64,000 bases of DNA from Pohlia nutans (lineage: Eukaryota; Streptophyta; Bryopsida; Bryales; Mniaceae): NCBI GenBank assembly GCA_022496805.1, contig CM040093.1:3288501-3352500 (forward strand), read 5' to 3'. The notes under the pieces were generated by a model, which was not told where the DNA came from, searched no databases, and saw only the letters and a list, made by a program, of their open reading frames with translations. The position numbers and the translations under genes were made by a program. This document shows, in pieces, positions 58,501-64,000 of the stretch. The first letter of the stretch is position 1; every line of letters begins with the position of its first letter.

Positions 58501-61500
58501 ACGTAGGTTCTGTTCTGGGCCTTGTTGAAGAACCCGGGTGGTGTGTGGGCGGAGTTACTCGAGGGTTGGTACGTGGACTTCGCCGAGTGGCCCTTGTCCA
58601 ATGCGCTGGCTGCTCATGGCTACGAGAAACCCCGGAGGGCGCCTCTGCAGCCGGTTTGTGAGTTTCTGCAGGACATGGCGGATCTTCTGGAGGTGGATGG
58701 CGAGGATCCCCACCTTTATCGATGGCGAGGGTTGTATGAAGATCCCATCCTTGCAGACGCATCCCTCCTGGGAATGTCGGTGGACAGCATTCAATATGAT
58801 CCCATGAATGAAGAGATGAAAAACTCGCGGTGGCATATGAGGACCATGAATATTGCCAAAGCAGCTACTCAGTTACAAAAGAAAGTTGACCCCGAAACAA
58901 CAACAACAACAAGCCATGAAGAAAAAACAAGTGCACTATCAGGAGGTGAGATTCGAATTTAGGGTTTGGGAAAGTCCCCTCTTTTTTGAAACCACCCCTC
59001 TTCAAAGTTAATTTATGCTATCCCAACCAATTAAGACGTGACTTGTATCACTATTCATAAGAAATTATTGGTTATTTCCTTCAGATTTGTATATTCAACT
59101 CGTCAAGTGCTAATTTCACTACACAGATTATGGCCTTAGTGTGTGTGACACTAATTGTGGGGACGCATTGATTTCAATAATTTGGGATTTACAGGGCTGA
59201 AATTTTTACTATGTTGAGCTAATTGTCTTAATCCATGTCTTTAACCCTGGAACGCCAACAGGGACACTTGGTGTCTTTTGAATGAAGAAAACAAGGCAGA
59301 AAGTGCTTTGGGAAACGTTTTTCATCAAATTTTCATCCATTTCGTAAATGAAACTTGTAGTTGCTATCTACATTGATAGCTTTTGCTTCTACAAAGTGTC
59401 AATATTGGGTCTCAATTGTCAATTGAATAATAAAAATGCACCGTGATGTAGTGTATTTTAAGTTTTGAGGATCTTTTTACCAAAACTCAATTTAAACCAT
59501 TAAAATAATGTGTTTTGAAATTGAGCATAACTAGCAATATAAAGTTTACCACATCTGGTTTCTATTACAATTTAAGTTTTGAAAAAATCTATGTTTTATA
59601 TTTTTTTTATTATGGTCACAAGTTGAATATCCATTACCATGGTATGGTTATTTTTGCTAATTTTACGGTCATGGTGAAAAAAATTCTACCAAAATGATCT
59701 TCATTGTGTTTTACACCCATGGTAGAAATTTTGGTGTAATTTAACATATATTGTAATTGATATGAATTTCCTTAGCATTCACTTCAAAAAATCATAATAA
59801 TTTCAATTTTTCACATGGATGTATGGATATTTTTTGACATGTAGTATGCACATGTCTTCATCTACTAAAATTATAATATTGAATTTTAATGTTAATTATA
59901 GTGCCAAAATATATAGCGGAATGTGATTCTAATTCCATGGTAATTCCACGGTAATAGGTCCGTCCTTTAGGGGTTAACCTATTTGTATCGAAATTAGTGT
60001 GTGTTTGTTAAATGGGAAAATGGAAGGATTTCAAATAATTTTGTGTAAAAAAAATTGATTTTTGTATGTGAGATCATGCATAAAAAGAAATTTTCATCCA
60101 AGTCAATTCTCACAATACAATATGAGGTTTATAACGTGTGATTTTATGTGAGAATTCTTCTTAAAATCCAACAACTTCTTTTAGTACTAGATTCCAAATT
60201 CATTTTCTAAAACTCTAAAACTGTATTTTCTAATTATAAAGACAAATAAATTAATTACAAATTCAAATAATTACAAATTTTACAAATGGTGTCATACACT
60301 AATTTTTTTGTCAAATTTATAAATAGTGTCACACACACTAATTTCTTGTGATACTAATTGCCCACACACTAATAGCCACAATTAGTGTAGTAGAAATGTT
60401 GTCATAACTTACTTTGTTTGTGACCACTAACCAATTATTGCCATTACTAGGAGACACACTAACTATTTACTCAAGGCTATAACTTTTTACGGAAGGCAAA
60501 TATTTTTACCAATGTCGGAGATATTGGTACTACTAATGTAGCAAAACTAGTGGGACCCATGTCGTTGAGCACGTCGTCGCAAAAAGAGCATCATGGCCAC
60601 AAAAGAAGGCATATAGTAGTCGTGACCTCCATGAGCATGGGTTGTCTGATCTCAACCAGTTCCGAACTGGAATAGTTAAGTGAGACAACCCATACTCTAA
60701 TGTATAATATACTAGTGGAACTCGTGTTGTTGAGCACATTGTTGTTGGTTTAATGGATATAATATATTATACATTTCAGCATAGGTTGTCTGAACTTAAC
60801 CAGTTCCGGACCAGAACGGTCAAGTGAGACAAATTCATGCTCAAATGTATCATAGTAGATGTCTGTAAGCATATTTTGTAAAAAAATTCACCTTGCTTAA
60901 AAAGATGCAGCCATTTTAAAACAATTAATGTGTCTCATAGTAATGACAATAATCGGTGTAGTAGTCAATTACAAGAAACAATTTTGAAGGTTTGTAAATT
61001 AATCTAGCCAAATTACTAATGACCAGTTTAAACAAGTGGCTAGTCGTGTAGTCTTTGCCTTAGTATTTATCCTAGGTTTACTTTTACAGCTTGTTTATAC
61101 TGTTCAGCTATGTAACTCCTTGAAAACAAAGCGTTTTCGTAGTCTCTCCCCTGGTGGGGCACAGACAACAAACACTATAGTCACCATAGAAATATGAGGA
61201 GAACACGACATGTGACATATATAGCCCACTAACCCCAGTACTGTAGAAACATGAGTCACACACGACAATAAGTCACAACCTGGCAGACAAGAAAACCAGT
61301 GTTGGACTGTTATGTCACGGTTCTCAGTGAAATGAATCAATCAAAGTCATTATGAGAAGTGGTGGACCTCAAACGGGTATTTAGAATGAACCACTGTCCA
61401 AGGTTTCAGTGTAGAAAGATGCCATAACTGTCCAACACTGAAGAAAACCACTTTCTGAGTAATGTTTCAATTGGTCAATCTTTAACTAACTGCGAGTTCT

Positions 61501-61670
61501 ATGTGTTCATTGATGCAGACAATTGTGATAATGCAGGCATTCGAGACTCTGGTTGTGCAATGGTGAAGTGCCTTGCAACCCTGGATGCCAATGAGGCCAA
61601 TTGTCCCGGCAAGAAGAATCTTGTTGAGTCTATATTGAATACCCCTCCGACAACCCTCTGCCAAAGTTGA
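49555..61670 (+). CDS. Multi-LOTUS (OST-HTH) domain protein, ten coding exons, about 1138 aa
   Basis: Exons: 49555-50070, 50540-50851, 51321-51654, 52309-52688, 54518-54759, 55611-55945, 56840-57132, 57468-57881, 58507-58945, 61519-61670. Phases agree throughout and the last exon ends at TGA. The start is the first ATG after an in-frame stop; ATG 49585 has a better context. After a disordered N-terminal 300 residues come about six winged-helix repeats of LOTUS type, at about 313-390, 398-475, 590-665, 680-795, 855-925 and 943-1015. Repeat 3 (LLLALHDEGQGIRVEDLPGA) is the clearest and repeat 4 the weakest. LOTUS domains bind RNA or partner proteins in MARF1, TDRD5/7 and Oskar. No NYN nuclease or RRM is visible, unlike MARF1. 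A role in RNA regulation is inferred. The last exon is GC-poorer and without domain; a shorter form ending at 58962 by reading into intron 9 is possible. Confidence 0.8.
50134..50477. mobile_element. Decayed TTAA-type MITE (copy 8) in intron 1 of the LOTUS gene
   Basis: The interior (ATGGTTTTAAAA, CAAATTCAATTGATCATATT) matches the 11158-11387 copy. The left TTAA has become TTCA, while the right TTAA (50478-50481) remains. It is itself split by the 50246-50366 element. Confidence 0.75.
50246..50366. mobile_element. ATAACATTCARTAGC repeat, copy 1 (intron 1)
   Basis: Short inverted-repeat element with ends ATAACACTCAGTAGC and the complement GCTACTGAATGTT. It shares TTGGGTGTGAAATATGCTGC with copies at 51717-51886 and 52091-52242. 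Inserted in a TTAA MITE. Confidence 0.65.
50995..51186. mobile_element. TA-flanked MITE (CACTRATTATYGCC ends) in intron 2
   Basis: Ends read CACTGATTATTGCC and CACCAATTATCGCC, each followed by TTACTGTGAGTCACAG-like sequence, with TA outside (50993-50994 and 51187-51188). Related ends occur at 59122-60387 and near 60920-60960. Confidence 0.75.
51717..51886. mobile_element. ATAACATTCARTAGC repeat, copy 2 (intron 3)
   Basis: Matches copy 3 along most of its length (CTCATCACCTTGGGA, CCAATTAGCTACTGATGAA). Inverted ends are somewhat decayed. Confidence 0.65.
52091..52242. mobile_element. ATAACATTCARTAGC repeat, copy 3 (intron 3)
   Basis: Best-preserved member: ATAACATTCAATAGCC at the left and its near complement ending ACTGAATGTTAT at the right. 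No coding capacity. Confidence 0.7.
53201..53328. repeat. Palindromic hairpin repeat in intron 4, about 128 bp
   Basis: Inverted arms share TAGAGTACTCCATGGGCT and a weaker inner GCATGCTA/TAGCATGC pair. No target duplication was identified. Confidence 0.6.
53345..53990 (+). repeat. Tandem duplication in intron 4, including a copied exon 4 end
   Basis: A segment at 53345-53460 (GATCTTCAAAACCAAA landmark) is repeated at 53570-53985, the second unit enlarged by a MITE. Between them, 53458-53552 copies the last 60 nt of exon 4 and its first 30 intron bases (52628-52720), including GCGTTCAACAG-GTGA. The copied exon end lacks an upstream acceptor in phase and looks like a dead pseudo-exon. Confidence 0.7.
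53619..53893. mobile_element. MITE with GGGGTGTCACAC ends in intron 4, 275 bp
   Basis: Ends GGGGTGTCACAC and GTGTGACACCCCC are inverted complements. Inside, AGATTGAGAAG and CATTCTCA-type words recur. It splits the second unit of the local tandem duplication. The target duplication is not clear. Confidence 0.7.
54848..54982. mobile_element. CACTA-like MITE in intron 5, 135 bp
   Basis: Begins CACTAATAGAAAGG and ends ATTTTATTCGTG, with inverted GGTATTAAGGAATA/TATTCCTTAATATCC. TTG is on both sides (54845-54847 and 54983-54985), a 3-bp duplication. Confidence 0.65.
55242..55476. mobile_element. TTAA-flanked MITE, piggyBac-like (copy 9), in intron 5, 235 bp
   Basis: TTAA at 55238-55241 and 55477-55480. 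Ends TCCCCAAAGGACCAAGAAG and, from the right, CCCCTAAAGGACCCAAGG. Interior homologous to 11158-11387 in reverse orientation. Inserted in repeat S, whose other copy has one TTAA (44290-44293). Confidence 0.92.
56452..56743. mobile_element. MITE R, copy 2, unoccupied, in intron 6
   Basis: Inverted ends CATTAGAGCAAGTCTGAACC and CATTAGAGAAAGTTTGAACC. It is uninterrupted and keeps a single TTAA at 56598-56601, where copy 1 at 48283-49088 carries an inserted element. Confidence 0.75.
59122..60387. mobile_element. TA-flanked element in intron 9 carrying a nested TTAA element
   Basis: Ends CACAGATTATGGCCTTAGTG and CACTAATTGTGGCTATTAGT with TA outside (59120-59121 and 60388-60389). Inverted GTGTGTGACACTA words follow. 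It holds the 59245-59973 element. Confidence 0.65.
59245..59973. mobile_element. TTAA-flanked element (copy 10), 729 bp, in intron 9
   Basis: TTAA at 59241-59244 and 59974-59977. The right end reads CCCCTAAAGGACGGACC. The left end CCCTGGAACGCCAACAGGG is more diverged, so pairing is less certain than in other copies. Confidence 0.5.
60546..60842. repeat. Two-unit repeat with 65-nt hairpins in intron 9
   Basis: Each unit has an ACTAGTGG..GTTGAGCAC-like or related segment, then a 65-nt inverted repeat (60633-60697 and 60778-60842). The stem is GAGCATGGGTTGTCT paired with AGACAACCCATACTC, with an inner CCAGTTC/GAACTGG stem in the first copy. Second copy is slightly decayed. Confidence 0.6.
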
Positions 61671-61688
61671 TATGATAACCTCTTTTAA

Positions 61689-62243
61689 CCCCTAAAGGAC
61701 CACGGGTTTTTCTTGTTTTGGAGCATCGTTTTCACCTCTTTCTATTCATTTTCTTGTGAATATATATATTTTTAGCTCTTGATAGAAAATACCAAATTAA
61801 ACATTTAAATAAAATTTAAGAATTTTTTTTGACCAATTTAACAATTTTTCCCATGTCTTCAAAGACGGTTAGAAAAAGACTGCAATTTCATGTTTCACTT
61901 CAAACGCTATAATCTTGCAATCTGTATGGTCAAATTCTATGAAAATTCTACCATGCACTCTCCTAGTAATCTTAAACAAGATCCTACCGTTAGAGTTGAA
62001 AAATAATAATTTTCTGAGGTTTATTTTGAGCGCTGCCTGCACTGCCCATTCTCCCCAAAAAAACCCCTTTTTCTCCATAACTTCCACTTAAAAAGTTGGA
62101 ATCAAAAAAAATTAGATCCCCGTTTTTGTATTGATATACCAAATTCACATAATTTATTTCAAAAAATAAAAATAAAAATTGACACCATGGGAATCTACCC
62201 AAACATAGAAATGTCCTAGTTAGGACACTTGGTCCTTTAGAGG
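61689..62243. mobile_element. TTAA-flanked MITE, piggyBac-like (copy 11), 555 bp
   Basis: TTAA at 61685-61688 and 62244-62247. Ends CCCCTAAAGGACCACGGG and, from the right, CCTCTAAAGGACCAAGTGTC. It starts 15 bases after the stop codon of the LOTUS gene, so it lies in the 3' UTR or immediately beyond. Confidence 0.85.
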
Positions 62244-62699
62244 TTAACACCCATTTCGATAAAAGTGCACATGCCCCTCTAAAATTGCACATTGTAAATT
62301 TTTTGGTAAGACAATGGATAAATAGGAAAAGCATAAACATTGTCTAGAAATATATGCCAAAAAATGACGTAATTCTTGAATTGATAATTTGCCAACTTTT
62401 GTGAAGAACAAAAAAAAATCATAGTATAAGTATATTGCAACCACACAAGCTATAATACACCAAAATTTTCATACCATTTATTAAACTGGAGGTAATGGTA
62501 GTTTTGCCACCATATAGCATATATAATAAAACATTTCTATTCTCCATATGTCATCATTTCTGGGCCGAGTTGTTATCCACACTAACTTGGTGTTGCCAGC
62601 TCATCTTCCTCAAATGGTTGTAGACTTGTAGAGATGAGTTTTTTCACTTGTAAGAATCCATTCATAGAATGCACAAAAGATGATCCTTGAACACTTCAT

Positions 62700-62959
62700 G
62701 TGCACTTCTTGCAACAAAATAAAATATGGAAATTTTGGGCATATGTATGCGTAACTCTACAATACTTGCATCTCAAAAAAAAATAGAATATGGGAGGATT
62801 AGGCATGTGCCTCACTCCCCAACACTTGCATTTAAAAACAAAATAAAATATGGGAGGGTTAGGCATATGCCTAACCTTCCAACACTTGCAATTCACATCA
62901 ACAAAAATATGGGAGGGTTAGACATATGCCTAACCCCAAATACTTGCATCTCAAAAAAA
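62700..62959. repeat. Minisatellite, four units of about 60 bp
   Basis: Each unit holds AATATGGGAGGRTTAGGCAT-like sequence and CAACACTTGCAT. A fifth, partial unit continues at 63878-63930 beyond the inserted TTAA element. Confidence 0.75.
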
Positions 62960-62963
62960 TTAA

Positions 62964-63873
62964 CCCTTAATGGACCAAGTGTTCTAATTAGGATATTTAC
63001 AAAATCGGGTAGGTTCCCAAGATGCCAATTTTGAGCCTAGTATTATGAGATTTTTAGTGAACGTTAGGAATTTTACGAGCTTTGTAGGAATATAAATTTT
63101 TCCCACTGGGCATCAATAGAAAAAGTGTTGTTGCCCAAAGGTGTTTTTTTGCAAGAGTGGGAAACTCAAGAAAAATGTACACTATTCCAATAGCTTTAAA
63201 ATTTGATACGAAAGCAAGTGACATGATATTATTTGGGATGGTAAAAAAACCAAACTCTTTGTAGTTCAAAAATTTCATTCCAAGAGTAGTAAAAAAAAAT
63301 TAGCCTGGTCGCGCAGGGTGGGAAAAAAATAACTTCTTTTAGAGATACAAATTAGAGATTTTGTTATTTTTTTGTAATTTTTTTTTTCAACTTCAAAAAG
63401 AGACAAGAATCTATTTGGATTGAGATTTTAAACAAAACCAAGTTTACAATAAAATTAAATGTGTTTGCCAATGGTTTGCACTTCCTCCACTTGCAGTATT
63501 GTTTTCAATATGTTAAATCATTCTCCTCCCTCTCAAATTTGGTATACATATAACTAACATTGTAAAGATTGTGAAAGTGAAGAGCGACAAGTCTCCATAG
63601 AGAACATTTTCAAAACATGAAGAAAAATTCGCAACTGAAAGTTTTCGGTGAGTTTTACTTTTCTCACACATTCTCATTTCAACCGTATATATCTTCGAAT
63701 CTATATAGTTTAAGATTTAAGATTTTCTTGTGTCACATTATTTTGGTGTTAAAATACGAGTCTTTACAGTTGGATTGTGAAAAAATAAAATTAATTAATT
63801 AATTGTACCATAGGAATTAGAAATGGCAACATTGTAGTGTTTTTGGAGCAAAATAGTCCCAGTCCTTTAGAGG
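62964..63873. mobile_element. TTAA-flanked element (copy 12), 910 bp, inserted in the minisatellite
   Basis: TTAA at 62960-62963 and 63874-63877. Ends CCCTTAATGGACCAAGTG and, from the right, CCTCTAAAGGACTGGGAC. The minisatellite resumes directly after the right TTAA. No transposase frame. Confidence 0.75.
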
Positions 63874-64000
63874 TTAAAATATCATAAGGTTAGGCATATG
63901 CCTAGACCCCAACAGTTGCATTCCAAACCAAAATTCTAGTGATGACGTTAGATTGGAGTTGGTTTAGACAAAATGGTATTGATGACTATAGGTTCCACTT

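Overview
The window looks like nuclear DNA of a streptophyte (land plant or charophyte alga). Two spliced genes sit in AT-rich DNA packed with transposable elements; there are no bacterial operons, rRNA genes or CRISPR arrays. The species cannot be resolved from sequence alone. Intact host coding sequence is limited to two multi-exon genes, both on the + strand.

Layout. 620-3238 (-): a GC-rich, CCGG-rich reading frame of about 872 codons split by one in-frame TGA, probably a retroelement gag-like ORF. 5828-9528 (+): a nine-exon gene for a two-RRM RNA-binding protein; its last intron is a U12-type AT-AC intron. 9529-16027: gene-free, with nested miniature elements and an 885-bp foldback. 16028-21477: a Ty1/copia retrotransposon with identical 317-bp LTRs and a TAACGTA target duplication, disabled by a stop codon in RT and a deletion in RNase H. 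21478-28565: foldbacks and nested miniature elements. 28566-38340: a mosaic of degenerate direct repeats around an intact 676-codon gag-protease-only ORF on the - strand (32043-34073) and a 1385-bp near-perfect foldback. 38340-45049: gene-free, with a short GC-rich island and tandem repeats. 45050-47879: a Tc1-like DD34E transposon with inverted repeats of about 555 bp, its transposase interrupted near the C terminus by a CACTA-like MITE. 49555-61670 (+): a ten-exon gene for a protein with about six OST-HTH/LOTUS domains; nearly every intron carries one or more miniature elements. 61671-64000: TTAA-flanked elements and a minisatellite.

The most notable system is a family of at least twelve non-autonomous elements with CCC..GGG ends (typical end CCCCTAAAGGACCAAG), bordered by TTAA on both sides. 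That is the hallmark of piggyBac transposition. In three cases the window also holds a related unoccupied copy of the host sequence with a single TTAA, so the four-base duplication can be read directly. No piggyBac transposase is present, so any enzyme must be encoded elsewhere.

Other miniature elements fall into a TA-flanked (Tc1/mariner-like) class and a CACTA-like class with 3-bp duplications. Exon structures were built by hand from splice-site consensus, phase and domain continuity, and have not been tested against transcripts.
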